DNA of 24,978 bases from positions 1 through 24,978 of the forward strand of contig JAKIVW010000015.1 in assembly GCA_022750355.1 (NCBI GenBank). The letters are read 5' to 3'. The notes beneath the pieces are model-generated. The model had not been told where the DNA came from and searched no databases. It saw only the letters and a list, made by a program, of their open reading frames with translations. Made by a program: the position numbers and the translations under genes. The stretch comes from Thermoplasmata archaeon. Lineage in GTDB: Archaea > Thermoplasmatota > Thermoplasmata > Lutacidiplasmatales > UBA184. Below are positions 6,983-14,825 of this stretch, piece after piece (positions within the stretch are counted from its first letter, which is position 1; every line of letters begins with the position of its first letter).

Positions 6983-7960
6983 ATGGTCCTCCGGGTGGAT
7001 CACCTCGGTTACTCGTATTCTCCCGGGCAATTCGCGATCCGAGAGCTCGAATTTGAAGTGGGCCGAGGTGAGGTATTCGGGTTGCTGGGCCGGAACGGCG
7101 CCGGCAAAACGACGACCGTCCGAGTCCTGACGACGCTCCTCGCGCCCACCGAGGGAACGGCGTACCTGTTCGGGAAAGAATTGGGAAAGTGTGGACGTGC
7201 CGAGCGAGCGCGCCTGGGGGTGGTGCTTCAGGCCGAGAGTCTGGATTTCGTTTCGGTGGAGCGGAATCTGACGCTCTACGCCTTCCTCTGGGGTGTCCCC
7301 CGCGAGGTCGCGAAGAGCCGCGCCGAGGAGATGTTGGCCCTGTTCGAGCTGGAGGCAGTCCGGCAGCGAAAACCCTGGGGTCTGTCGGGGGGCGAGCGTC
7401 GTCGGTTCCAGGTCGCGCGCGAACTGATGCATGAGATGGAGCTCCTCTTCCTGGACGAGCCCACGGTCGGGCTCGACGCCCTCACGCGAAAGCGGATCCT
7501 AGATTATCTGGCCCGGCGAGCGCGGCAGGGACTATCGATCGTCTTCACGACCCACATCCTGCAGGAGGCCGACCAGCTCTGCCATCGGATCGGGGTGCTC
7601 CAGAACGGCCGTCTCCGCGCTCACGGTCCTCCGGCCGAGATCAAACGAAAGTACCGGGGCGCGCGGACGGTCGAAGCGGAATTCGAGCGGGAGCTCGTCG
7701 GGGGGGAGTCGGCCGAGCTCCTCGAACTCCTCACGAGGGAAGGCGAAGGATTTTCGCCCGTGGCGGTCGACCCGAACGCGTTCGTCTTCCAGGCCCAGAA
7801 TGCCGAGGACCTCGTCGCCTCGATCTCACGCTGGGCCCATGGGCGCGGGCTTACGCTCGAGCGGATCTCGGTCCGGGAAGCCACTCTCGAGGAGGCCTTC
7901 GTCCATCTCGTATCGGAAGAGGCCGTATCCGAGCCTCCCGCCCGCACGGAGCTGGCGTGA
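6983..7960 (+). CDS. ABC transporter ATP-binding protein, DrrA/NodI type
   Basis: 325 residues. It is the ATPase of an ABC-2 type exporter. Visible motifs are Walker A GRNGAGKTT (36-44), Q-loop Q83, signature LSGGE (134-138), Walker B LLFLDEP (154-160) with the D-loop GLD, and H-loop H191. The C-terminal 90 residues form the extra domain common in DrrA-like exporters, ending in LEEAFVHLV. The ATG at 6983 is preferred because the fold begins immediately and GGAGGGCGGGAAGG lies just upstream; a GTG at 6911 would add 24 residues of poor composition. The gene ends in a 4-base GTGA overlap with the permease at 7957, so the two are translationally coupled and should form a homodimeric ATPase on a permease dimer. 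The substrate cannot be told from sequence. Confidence 0.93.
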   Translation: MVLRVDHLGYSYSPGQFAIRELEFEVGRGEVFGLLGRNGAGKTTTVRVLTTLLAPTEGTAYLFGKELGKCGRAERARLGVVLQAESLDFVSVERNLTLYAFLWGVPREVAKSRAEEMLALFELEAVRQRKPWGLSGGERRRFQVARELMHEMELLFLDEPTVGLDALTRKRILDYLARRARQGLSIVFTTHILQEADQLCHRIGVLQNGRLRAHGPPAEIKRKYRGARTVEAEFERELVGGESAELLELLTREGEGFSPVAVDPNAFVFQAQNAEDLVASISRWAHGRGLTLERISVREATLEEAFVHLVSEEAVSEPPARTELA

Positions 7961-8727
7961 AACTGCCTCCCGTCGTCCGTTTGGTGGTCCGCAATTTTGA
8001 GGCGAACCTCGACCCGATCACCCTCCTGGTGATGTTCGGACAGCCCGCATTCCTCATCGTGATCCTCGGGACGATGTTCAACCAGCTGATCCCGTCGGTC
8101 GGTGCCTCGGGGTCCTACATCTCCTTCCTGGTGCCGGGGATGATCGCCTCCCAGATGATCACCGGCGCGGTCCTCGCGGGGCGGGTCTTCTGGCTCGACC
8201 GGCGCTGGGCGATGGTCGAACAGATCTTTTCGGGCCCGTTCCTGCGAGCCGAGTATCTCGCGGCCCTCCTCATCACCGCGCTGCTGTTTTCGCTCGTCGG
8301 GGTAGGGATCATGGTTCTAATCGCCCTCCCGCTCGTCGGGATCCCGGGCCTTTCCGCGGCGGAGCTCGCGGTGATCCTCGGAACGATCGCGCTGGGGAGC
8401 CTGTTTTTTGGGGGGCTCCTGATCGCCATCGGTGGCCGGATCCGGTCCGCGAACCTCTACTTCACCATCCAGTCGCTGCTCCAATATTTTCTGATCTTCA
8501 TCTCGACGGTGTACTACCCGGTGTCGTCCAAGACCCCCGTCGTGCTGCGAGCGATCGTCTATGCGAATCCGCTGACCTACGCGGCCAACACCGTGCGGGA
8601 CGCTTTTACGCACAATTTCGGACCCTCCGATCTCGTGGCGGGTGCGGTGCTCGGCGGCCTCGCCGCCGTCGCTTTCGTCCTCGCGGTAGCGTCGTTCCGG
8701 CGCCTTGAGTTGGGGCCGGTGCAGTAA
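7957..8727 (+). CDS. ABC-2 type permease, partner of the preceding ATPase
   Basis: 256 residues with about six membrane helices. The start is the GTG that overlaps the TGA of the ATPase gene (GTGA). ABC-2 family features are a cytoplasmic N-terminal helix (VVRLVVRNFEANL), then LVPGMIASQMITGAVLAGRVFWLDRR, and near the C-terminus the YYPVSSKTPVVLRAIVYANPLTYA segment typical of DrrB-like permeases. The pair probably exports a small hydrophobic compound, a lipid or a drug; this is family knowledge, not shown by context. The next gene has its own promoter, so this is a two-gene operon. Confidence 0.92.
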   Translation: MKLPPVVRLVVRNFEANLDPITLLVMFGQPAFLIVILGTMFNQLIPSVGASGSYISFLVPGMIASQMITGAVLAGRVFWLDRRWAMVEQIFSGPFLRAEYLAALLITALLFSLVGVGIMVLIALPLVGIPGLSAAELAVILGTIALGSLFFGGLLIAIGGRIRSANLYFTIQSLLQYFLIFISTVYYPVSSKTPVVLRAIVYANPLTYAANTVRDAFTHNFGPSDLVAGAVLGGLAAVAFVLAVASFRRLELGPVQ

Positions 8728-8854
8728 GTTCCCGTCCGACCTCGCGAGGAAGCCTCGACACCTCGAAAGTCGACCGCCCGGCGCAACGTCGGGATGTCGT
8801 AAGCGCCGGTCGGGAGCCCGATTCGACCCGGTCGCTCCGCGTGTACCTGCCTAC

Positions 8855-8863
8855 GATTAAATC
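8855..8863 (+). promoter_or_regulatory. TATA-like box for the membrane protein gene at 8886
   Basis: GATTAAATC is centred 27 bases upstream of the ATG at 8886. This is one of the clearest leaderless promoters in the window and decides the start. Confidence 0.6.
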
Positions 8864-8885
8864 GCTGAACTCGCTCTCCTCTCGA

Positions 8886-9275
8886 ATGACCGAAAACTCC
8901 GACGGAGACGAGTTCTCCGTCCTCGCGTTCGTTCTGGTCCTCCTCGCGTCCCTCCTCGTTCTCCTGGAAGGAATCCTCCTGCTCGTGGCGGGGGCGATTG
9001 TCGGAGCGATTTCGCCTACCGTGGGAGGTGCGGTGTCCGGGTTGGGTTTCGTCGGGGTGCTCCTGGCCCTCGTCCTCGGGAGCATGGCCTACGTGCTCTA
9101 CCGCTTCCCTGAGAGTTCTCGGGTGGCGGGTGTAGTGGTATTGTTGGTCTCCTTCCTGAGCTTCTTCACGGGTGGGGGGTTCTTCCTCGGATTGGTGCTC
9201 GGAATCGTGGGAGGGATCGTCGCGATCCTCTTCGATCCGGGGATCGACCTCGAATTCGACACGGGGGAGCTCTAG
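8886..9275 (+). CDS. Small four-helix membrane protein, DUF6114-like
   Basis: 129 residues. After an acidic head (MTENSDGDE) come four hydrophobic segments (about 12-37, 43-67, 77-95 and 97-115), then a short acidic tail. The order of a YRFPE loop, a helix ending LVSFLSFFTGGGFFLG, and LGIVGGIVAILFDP resembles the archaeal DUF6114 family of unknown function; I state this from pattern memory. The start at 8886 rather than an upstream GTG at 8841 is set by the TATA-like box exactly 27 bases before the ATG; the upstream start would put the box inside the gene. It lies between two ABC exporter operons but has its own promoter. Function unknown. Confidence 0.8.
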   Translation: MTENSDGDEFSVLAFVLVLLASLLVLLEGILLLVAGAIVGAISPTVGGAVSGLGFVGVLLALVLGSMAYVLYRFPESSRVAGVVVLLVSFLSFFTGGGFFLGLVLGIVGGIVAILFDPGIDLEFDTGEL

Positions 9276-9370
9276 AACCCACACGGCCCGATGCGCCCCG
9301 GCCCGCGTCCTGGAACCCGCCCCGAAGTCGGTTCCACGGTGACCATTTCGGCCATACGGAGGAGAGGTGA

Positions 9371-9378
9371 AGATATCC
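9371..9378 (+). promoter_or_regulatory. TATA-like box for the basic microprotein
   Basis: AGATATCC is centred about 29 bases before the GTG at 9404. Confidence 0.4.
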
Positions 9379-9403
9379 ATCGTGCCGTCTAGCCCCCTCC
9401 AAG

Positions 9404-9532
9404 GTGAGTATCGTGACCGGCAATCCGAGGAAGCGTCCCAGCCCCGGCGGGAAGAAGCGCCACCACAAGCAGCGTCAACGAAAGGTCGCCGCCCGGCGAC
9501 GGCAGGTTCCGCTCGGCGGCAAGAACCGATAA
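9404..9532 (+). CDS. Very basic 42-residue microprotein
   Basis: The plus-strand frame runs from GTG 9404 to TAA 9530-9532 and encodes 42 residues, of which 15 are Lys or Arg and two are His. The core is PGGKKRHHKQRQRKV followed by AARRRQVPLGGKNR. Third positions are strongly G/C, and a TATA-like box lies about 29 bases upstream, which together support a real leaderless gene too short for routine calling. GTG at 9413 is an alternative start. Composition suggests binding to RNA or DNA, like small ribosomal or chromatin proteins, but it does not match eL41, bL34 or Thx as I know them. It sits alone between a membrane protein and the ABC operon. Confidence 0.55.
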   Translation: MSIVTGNPRKRPSPGGKKRHHKQRQRKVAARRRQVPLGGKNR

Positions 9533-9882
9533 TTCGGGCGAACCGGGCGCTTCCGAGCCCCCGAGTGCGCTCGGAATTCCACCGGGCGCCGGGTCCTACA
9601 GCCTTTCGCTAGGGGACGGGCCGCCGCGCGCCTCCGCCATGACGGCGCTGGTGATCATGGTGCATTTTCTAGTGCCCGCGAACGTCCGAGCGACCCCCTC
9701 GCGGGGTGCGTCATCGGTGAAACTACCGCCCGGGGACCGTCGCCCCTGCGCCGCTACTTCTATTGTAGGGTGGGAAGTGGTCGAGCCGTGAATTCCCCTC
9801 CGGTTTGCCTCCGACCGCCGTGCCGGCGGCGATTCCAATCGGACCGACCCAGGGTCCATGCCCCGGTGGGCGAGGTGAACCC
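9533..9882 (+). other. 350-base region ahead of the four-gene ABC operon
   Basis: No certain gene. A 50-codon frame (ATG 9639 to TGA 9791) begins with a hydrophobic stretch (TALVIMVHFLVPANV) but has mixed codon use and no clear promoter, so it is only a possibility. An AT-rich TTCTATTGTAGG at 9757-9768 may be the operon promoter, which would give a leader of roughly 90 bases. A small hairpin (ACCCC, five-base loop, GGGGT) lies near 9693-9709. Confidence 0.35.
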
Positions 9883-10806
9883 GTGGACCTGATCCGGACC
9901 CAATCGCTCACGAAGCACTACGACGGAGTCGTGGGCCTTTCCGACCTTACGGTAACGATTCCGACCGGGACGATCGCTCTGGTCGGACCGAATGGGGCCG
10001 GCAAATCCACCTTCATTCGGTTACTCCTCGGGCTGCTCGATCCAACGGCCGGAGGGGCCCAGGTGCTCGGGGAGGACATCGCGCTCCGGGGCGTCGCCCT
10101 CCGGGAGCGGGTCGGGTACATGCCCGAGCACGACTGCCTGATACCGGCGATGACCGGCATCGGATTCGTCGCGTACATGGCCCGATTGAGCGGGTTGCCC
10201 AAGAGCCAAGCGTTTGGGCGCGCCCACGACGTCCTCCAGTTCGTCGGGCTTCGCGAGGAACGGTACCGGAGGATCGCCGAGTATTCGGTCGGTATGCGTC
10301 AGCGGGTGAAGCTCGCCCAGGCGATCGTGCACGACCCGCCGTTGGCCCTTCTCGATGAACCGACCGCCGGCCTCGACCCTACGGGAAGGGCCGAAATGCT
10401 CGGCCTGCTGAAAGCCCTGAGCGGGACGAAGGAGCGCAGCCTGGTCCTCTCCACCCATCTCCTTCCCGACGTGGAGGGCCTCTGCGACTTCCTCGTCGTC
10501 CTGAACGGGGGTCGGCTCCTCGCCGCCGCTCCGACCCGGGAGATCCTCTCGGTCGACAGCGGGGAGCTCGTGATTCGGGTGAAGGGAGATTTGTCGCGCT
10601 TTGTCGCGGCGCTCGAGCACCGGGGAGTGGTCACGCATCCTGCTCGGCACGAAGTCCGGATCGAGCGCCCCAGCGGAGGGGAGCGGGTCCTGTTCGAGGC
10701 GGCCGCCGAGGCCGAATGCCAGATCCGCTACCTGGGGCCGGCGACTCGGAGCATCGAAGAGCTGTTCCTTCAGATGGTGCCGGCATCTTCCGGAGGGGTA
10801 GCCTGA
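9883..10806 (+). CDS. ABC transporter ATP-binding protein, operon gene 1
   Basis: 307 residues from a GTG at 9883 preceded by GAGGTG with five-base spacing. Motifs are Walker A GPNGAGKST (35-43), Q-loop position occupied by E82 in GYMPEHD, signature YSVGM (134-138) in place of LSGGQ, Walker B LALLDEP (154-160), and H-loop H192. The glutamate in the Q-loop and the S-x-G-M signature are usual in ABC-2 type, NatA-like ATPases. The C-terminal 100 residues form an accessory domain. An upstream start at 9805 would add 26 residues of non-coding character. The stop overlaps the presumed CTG start of the permease that follows. Confidence 0.92.
   Translation: MDLIRTQSLTKHYDGVVGLSDLTVTIPTGTIALVGPNGAGKSTFIRLLLGLLDPTAGGAQVLGEDIALRGVALRERVGYMPEHDCLIPAMTGIGFVAYMARLSGLPKSQAFGRAHDVLQFVGLREERYRRIAEYSVGMRQRVKLAQAIVHDPPLALLDEPTAGLDPTGRAEMLGLLKALSGTKERSLVLSTHLLPDVEGLCDFLVVLNGGRLLAAAPTREILSVDSGELVIRVKGDLSRFVAALEHRGVVTHPARHEVRIERPSGGERVLFEAAAEAECQIRYLGPATRSIEELFLQMVPASSGGVA
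10792..10798 (+). promoter_or_regulatory. Ribosome-binding site that supports a CTG start
   Basis: GGAGGGG; the GGAGG core ends six bases before the CTG at 10803. It decides the start of the second operon gene, which has no ATG, GTG or TTG at a suitable place. Confidence 0.6.
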
Positions 10807-11636
10807 CGATCAACGCGCCCCGCTACACCATCGGGGCGCTCGAGCGCGAACCTCGCTGGAAGAGGGTTCGGGTCATCGTATTCGAAGGGCTCATGCGACG
10901 CCTCGGAGCCCTCAACATCGTCCTGATCGTTCTCGGGGCTCTCATCGTTGGCGTGGAGGTGGTGTTGTTCACTACCCCCGCCTTTGTCGCGATCATGAAT
11001 TTCGGGGGTGCGGTGGGCCTCAACAACTTTGCGACTCCGTACAAGTCCATCCCCTACCTCCTGCTCGCCACGTTGCTGGCCGCATCCGCGGGCGCGAGCG
11101 CGATCGCCGGTGACGTGTCCGACCGCTCCATCACGCTCTACCTGAGCCGCCCGATCACGCCGTCCGACTACCTGATCGGAAAGGGGTCCGCGGTCGGCCT
11201 CGTCCTCACGATCTTCTTCCTGATCCCGGGGATCGCGGCGTGCCTGTTCGCCTACTTCGTCGGGAACGTCTCGTTCGGGCTGGCCGCCACCGCGATGGGG
11301 GCTTTCGTGGCCGTTGGGCTGTTGATGGTGGTCTTCTTCACGACGCTCGCGCTCTTTCTCTCCAGCCTCACGCGTCGGCCGCTGTATGCCGGCGCCGCGA
11401 TCTTCGGGGTCCTGATCAGCGCGGAGATCCTGTCGGCACTGATCGAAGGGGTTACCTCGAGCACCCACGCTCTCTACGTCAGCCCGCTCGAGGACCTGTT
11501 GGCCGTTGCTCAGTCGTTGTTCGGGGTAACTCCCGCGATCGACCCCGGGTCGGCGGCCGCGATCGTTGTCGGCATCGCCGTCGTCGCGACCGGGGTCGCG
11601 TTCCTCCGGGTCCGCCGGGTGGAGGTGGTCGGGTGA
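10803..11636 (+). CDS. ABC-2 type permease, operon gene 2, apparent CTG start
   Basis: 277 residues with about six membrane helices. Family features are the N-terminal cytoplasmic segment RYTIGALEREPRWKRV and, after the second helix, SDRSITLYLSRPITPSDYLIGKG, a signature of ABC-2/NatB-like permeases. The start is unusual: the conserved N-terminus needs a start before the RYTIG segment, yet the only ATG upstream is at 10716, deep inside the ATPase gene, and the first downstream ATG is after the conserved head. CTG at 10803 overlaps the previous stop as CTGA, matching the GTGA and ATGA overlaps elsewhere in the window, and has GGAGG six bases upstream. The gene ends in a GTGA overlap with the next ATPase. 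Confidence 0.85.
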   Translation: MTINAPRYTIGALEREPRWKRVRVIVFEGLMRRLGALNIVLIVLGALIVGVEVVLFTTPAFVAIMNFGGAVGLNNFATPYKSIPYLLLATLLAASAGASAIAGDVSDRSITLYLSRPITPSDYLIGKGSAVGLVLTIFFLIPGIAACLFAYFVGNVSFGLAATAMGAFVAVGLLMVVFFTTLALFLSSLTRRPLYAGAAIFGVLISAEILSALIEGVTSSTHALYVSPLEDLLAVAQSLFGVTPAIDPGSAAAIVVGIAVVATGVAFLRVRRVEVVG

Positions 11637-12556
11637 CGCCCGCCGTCGTGGTCGCGACCGGTGCGACCAAGCGGTACGGGGAAGTGCTTGGGCTGAACGG
11701 GTTCACGGCCGAGTTCGGGCCGGGCATCACGGGACTGGTGGGGCCGAATGGCGCCGGGAAGTCCACGTTCTTCCGAGTCCTCGCCGGGCAGTTGCACCTC
11801 GACTCCGGGAGCGTGATGGTCCTGGGCCGACCGGCATCCCGTCCGGTACGTTCGAATCACGAGATCGGCTACTGTCCCGAATCTCCGACGCTGTACGAGT
11901 GGATGACCGCCGAGGAATTCTTGCGCATGCTCCTGCGGCTGGACGGATTCGAGAGGGCGGAGGCCGATCGACGTTGCGCGTCCGCGCTCGCGGAGGTCGA
12001 CCTGCTGCCGGTGAAGGACCGCAAGCTCGCCGGCTTTAGCCGCGGGATGCGACAGCGCGTGAAGATCGCGCAGGCCCTGGCCCACGACCCGACCCTGCTG
12101 CTCCTCGACGAACCCCTGAACGCCCTCGACCCCGTCAGCCGGGTCCACCTGCTCGAGCTATTCACGCGCATCGCCCAGGCCGGACGCCACATCATCCTCA
12201 GCTCGCACGTCCTCTACGAGGTCGAACGCCTGACGGATCAGATCGTGATGATGTCGAACGGGCGCGCGATCGCCCAGGGGGACCTCCACCAGATCCGAGA
12301 CCTCATCGATGCGCGGCCCCACACGGTCGAGGTGACGACGCCCGTCCCTCGGGAGCTAGGGAAGGCGCTCGCCGGCTGGGAACATGTTACGGACGTCTCG
12401 TTCCCGGGACCGGACAAGGTCGTGGCCCAGACTCGTTCTCCGGACGCGTTCTACCGAGCCCTCGGCGAGCTGGCGCGCACGGGAACGGTCCCCGTTCGAG
12501 GGGTACGCGGCGTGGACGACAATCTCGAGGCGGTCTTCCGCCTCTTGGCGGGGTAG
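11633..12556 (+). CDS. ABC transporter ATP-binding protein, operon gene 3
   Basis: 307 residues, starting with a GTG that overlaps the stop of the preceding permease (GTGA). Motifs are Walker A GPNGAGKST (37-45), E83 in the Q-loop position (GYCPESP), signature FSRGM (135-139), Walker B LLLLDEP (155-161) followed by LNALD, and H-loop H192. It is a close paralogue of gene 1 in length and order of motifs, with an accessory C-terminal domain. Frame openness far upstream (to 11240) is a shadow of the permease gene. Genes 1 and 3 could form a heterodimeric ATPase or serve two separate permeases. Confidence 0.92.
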   Translation: MTPAVVVATGATKRYGEVLGLNGFTAEFGPGITGLVGPNGAGKSTFFRVLAGQLHLDSGSVMVLGRPASRPVRSNHEIGYCPESPTLYEWMTAEEFLRMLLRLDGFERAEADRRCASALAEVDLLPVKDRKLAGFSRGMRQRVKIAQALAHDPTLLLLDEPLNALDPVSRVHLLELFTRIAQAGRHIILSSHVLYEVERLTDQIVMMSNGRAIAQGDLHQIRDLIDARPHTVEVTTPVPRELGKALAGWEHVTDVSFPGPDKVVAQTRSPDAFYRALGELARTGTVPVRGVRGVDDNLEAVFRLLAG

Positions 12557-12560
12557 TTCC

Positions 12561-13340
12561 ATGACGAGTCAGGTGCGCCGGCTCGCGGTGATCGTGGGCA
12601 TGACGTATCGCGGCAGCTTCCTCGGCGGCCGGTTATGGATCTCGACCCTTCTCGCGGGCCTCCCGCCGGTGCTCCTGGCCGCATTCTACGCGTACGGAGT
12701 TACGGGCACGGACCTCATCACGGGTTTTGGGAACGTCGTGGTCACCCTGATCCTCTCGGTTCAATTGCCGCTAACGGCCCTTATCCTGGGGGTCGGCCTG
12801 TTCCGCACCGAGATCGAGGAGGATACACTTCCGTTCCTGACCCTGCGAACGGTCGCCCGGCCCTCCATCGTGATCGGGAAGTACCTGGGTGGATGGGCGG
12901 CCCTCCTCACGTTCCTCCTACCCTCGTTCGGGGTCTCCCTCGCCATCGCGGCGGCGGGCGCCCAGGGGGCATCGTTCCCGTCCGGCGATGTCGCCGCAGG
13001 CCTCTTGATCGTCCTGCTCGGCTCCGTCACCTACCTCGCGATCTACCTACTCATGGGCCTCGTCACTCGGAGCGCGGTGATCCTCGGGCTCGTGTACGCC
13101 TTCTTGTGGGAGTTCGTCCTTCCGCTCTTCCCGGGACACCTCCCGCAGATCACGGTGTACTACTATCTCCGAACCGGCGCCGCCAACGTTACGTCGGCGG
13201 CCCCCCTCGGGTCGTACTCGACGACCGTCGGGCTCGCGGCGGCTCTCGCGGCCCCGTTGGGGGTCGCGGCCGTCGCCCTCGTGCTCGCCTGCCTCGTCGT
13301 CGGGTACGTCGAGACCGCGCCCGGTCATTCGGATAGTTGA
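12561..13340 (+). CDS. ABC-2 type permease, operon gene 4
   Basis: 259 residues with six membrane helices. The ATG at 12561 lies four bases after the previous stop. It shares with gene 2 the segment after the second helix: EIEEDTLPFLTLRTVARPSIVIGKYLGG here against SITLYLSRPITPSDYLIGK there, the mark of ABC-2 permeases with a cytoplasmic coupling helix. With genes 1-3 it makes an ABC-permease-ABC-permease operon, either one heteromeric exporter or two exporters expressed together. A hairpin lies 12 bases after its stop and the thermopsin gene follows with its own promoter. Confidence 0.9.
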   Translation: MTSQVRRLAVIVGMTYRGSFLGGRLWISTLLAGLPPVLLAAFYAYGVTGTDLITGFGNVVVTLILSVQLPLTALILGVGLFRTEIEEDTLPFLTLRTVARPSIVIGKYLGGWAALLTFLLPSFGVSLAIAAAGAQGASFPSGDVAAGLLIVLLGSVTYLAIYLLMGLVTRSAVILGLVYAFLWEFVLPLFPGHLPQITVYYYLRTGAANVTSAAPLGSYSTTVGLAAALAAPLGVAAVALVLACLVVGYVETAPGHSDS

Positions 13341-13352
13341 ACCATCGTGGGA

Positions 13353-13370
13353 GGCTCGGTCGGCCGAGCC
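13353..13370 (+). terminator. Hairpin at the end of the ABC operon
   Basis: A perfect 7-base stem GGCTCGG with four-base loop TCGG and CCGAGCC begins 12 bases after the stop at 13340. No T-tract follows, so it may be a 3'-end stabiliser rather than a terminator. Confidence 0.35.
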
Positions 13371-13470
13371 CAGTGGGCCGATTCGGACCCGGTGGGTCGG
13401 GGACTGGGTGCCCTGGCCGGAAGGGGGAGCCGTCGATGCCCGGGCCCCTGCACGCCCTCGTCAGGCACAC

Positions 13471-13486
13471 CACGTATGGATACGTG
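13471..13486. promoter_or_regulatory. Inverted repeat, candidate operator of the thermopsin gene
   Basis: CACGTAT, two bases (GG), ATACGTG: a perfect palindrome with 7-base arms, 19 bases upstream of the TATA box at 13506. The place and symmetry fit binding of a dimeric regulator, probably an activator since it is upstream of the TATA/BRE. Confidence 0.5.
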
Positions 13487-13505
13487 TGAGTGCGGATGTA
13501 GAGCG

Positions 13506-13512
13506 GTATAAG
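13506..13512 (+). promoter_or_regulatory. TATA box of the thermopsin-like gene
   Basis: GTATAAG gives a predicted transcription start near 13536. The short leader would hold GAGGT (13537-13541), six bases before the TTG start at 13548. Confidence 0.6.
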
Positions 13513-13547
13513 GCCCTCCAGACCATGGACGACCGCGAGGTCTAGCT

Positions 13548-14825
13548 TTGGCGTATAACATTCGGCTGTTGGGACTGTTGGTCTTTTCGATCGCGGCGAT
13601 CATGCTCATTCCCGCGGGCTCAGCGGCCCCAGCCGCGGCGGCGGCCGGTGCCGGCCCTGCTTCGGCCATGGTCGTGGCTCCCGCGTCGCTCCATACGGCG
13701 CCGACGGCGGCGGCGGCGGCCCCGACCGTTGCCCCCACCGGGGCGGCGGCCGCGGAGAGTCGAATCCTCTCGGCCCTGAAGAGCGACAACGTTCCTCAAA
13801 AGGACGTGTTCTTGCCCAATTTCGGTTCGCATTTCTCTACTCGCGGGAACACGGTTAGCCCGCTCTACGGCGTCGCGCCGGCTCCGATGGGGCTCGGCGA
13901 TTTCGGTGTCCGGGACGTCAACGGAACGAACGTCGGGACGATCTCCTACACCTCGAGCGTCGAAGGAGCAGTCACTCTGAACAGTGTGAACCCGATCTAC
14001 GTCACCTCCTCCGACCCCGATGGGTTCACGATGCAGCTGAACACGGTGCTCACCCACACGGATGTGCTCGGCACCGCTTCGTATCAGTACTGGATTCAGA
14101 ACGTCCCGGTCTACAACCCCGTCCTTAGCACGCTTTCGTTCGAGGACAACATCTGGAACTTCTCGAGCCCCACCGCGGGCATGCAGGCCAGCACGATCTT
14201 CAGCGGCGACGGCCAGGTCGTGCCCGGCGTCTTCTACTACGCCATCGGCCCGGCCTATCACGTCTCGACTCCGTTCACGGTCGAGGTCTACAACAACGCG
14301 TCGGTCGTCAACGACCGCCCGACCGTGTTCTTCAACTACACCGTGGTCGCCGGCGGCGGCATGGTGTCCGGGTCGTTTGACCAGGTAGAGTTCAACTCGT
14401 CGGCGACGCCTCCGACCTCTCCGGCGCCCTCCCCGACGTTCCAGATCAACGGGGAGTTTGCGAACCCGACGAATTTCCTTCTGAACGACGCGGAGATCAT
14501 GCTGGGCGGGCCCGGCGGTGGCTCGACCACGACCCTCATGGGAATCCAAGGCTCGATGGGCCTCTGGACCCTCCCGAACGGAACCTCGACCTACCAGGCC
14601 GTCCCGGCCGGGTACGACTTCGGGACCGACACGGGAGAGACCTCGGAAGGGATCGCGGAGTACGCGACCACCGGTTCCAACCCGGTGGCGGAGCTCAACG
14701 CGGGACCCTCGATCCTGTACCCCCTCTGGGGCATCGTGGGCGCCCACCAGGGCGCCGAGAAGATCACCGTGAACCTCTCTCCCATCATCGCGTTCGTCTT
14801 TGCGAGCCGGGGCGAGCTTCAATGA
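13548..14825 (+). CDS. Thermopsin-like secreted protease, N-terminal part before a frameshift
   Basis: 425 codons from a TTG at 13548, preceded by GAGGT. A signal peptide (about 1-26, cleaved near AGSAAPA) is followed by an Ala/Pro/Thr-rich pro-region (to about 75) and then the thermopsin (peptidase A5) domain. Family landmarks are APMGLGDFGV, FTMQLNTVLTHT, YQYWIQNVPVYN, SFEDNIWNFS and the later LNAGPSILYPLWGIVGAH. Thermopsins are secreted acid proteases of acidophilic archaea; the catalytic residues of the family are not firmly known, so I cannot point to them. The frame ends at TGA 14823-14825 inside what should be a continuous protein; the rest continues in the +1 frame from 14800. Many NxS/T sequons indicate glycosylation outside the cell. 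Confidence 0.85.
   Translation: MAYNIRLLGLLVFSIAAIMLIPAGSAAPAAAAAGAGPASAMVVAPASLHTAPTAAAAAPTVAPTGAAAAESRILSALKSDNVPQKDVFLPNFGSHFSTRGNTVSPLYGVAPAPMGLGDFGVRDVNGTNVGTISYTSSVEGAVTLNSVNPIYVTSSDPDGFTMQLNTVLTHTDVLGTASYQYWIQNVPVYNPVLSTLSFEDNIWNFSSPTAGMQASTIFSGDGQVVPGVFYYAIGPAYHVSTPFTVEVYNNASVVNDRPTVFFNYTVVAGGGMVSGSFDQVEFNSSATPPTSPAPSPTFQINGEFANPTNFLLNDAEIMLGGPGGGSTTTLMGIQGSMGLWTLPNGTSTYQAVPAGYDFGTDTGETSEGIAEYATTGSNPVAELNAGPSILYPLWGIVGAHQGAEKITVNLSPIIAFVFASRGELQ

Noticed and set aside
9639..9791. 50-codon frame with a hydrophobic start
   Set aside because: Mixed codon use, no clear box or ribosome-binding site; mentioned only within the gap entry.
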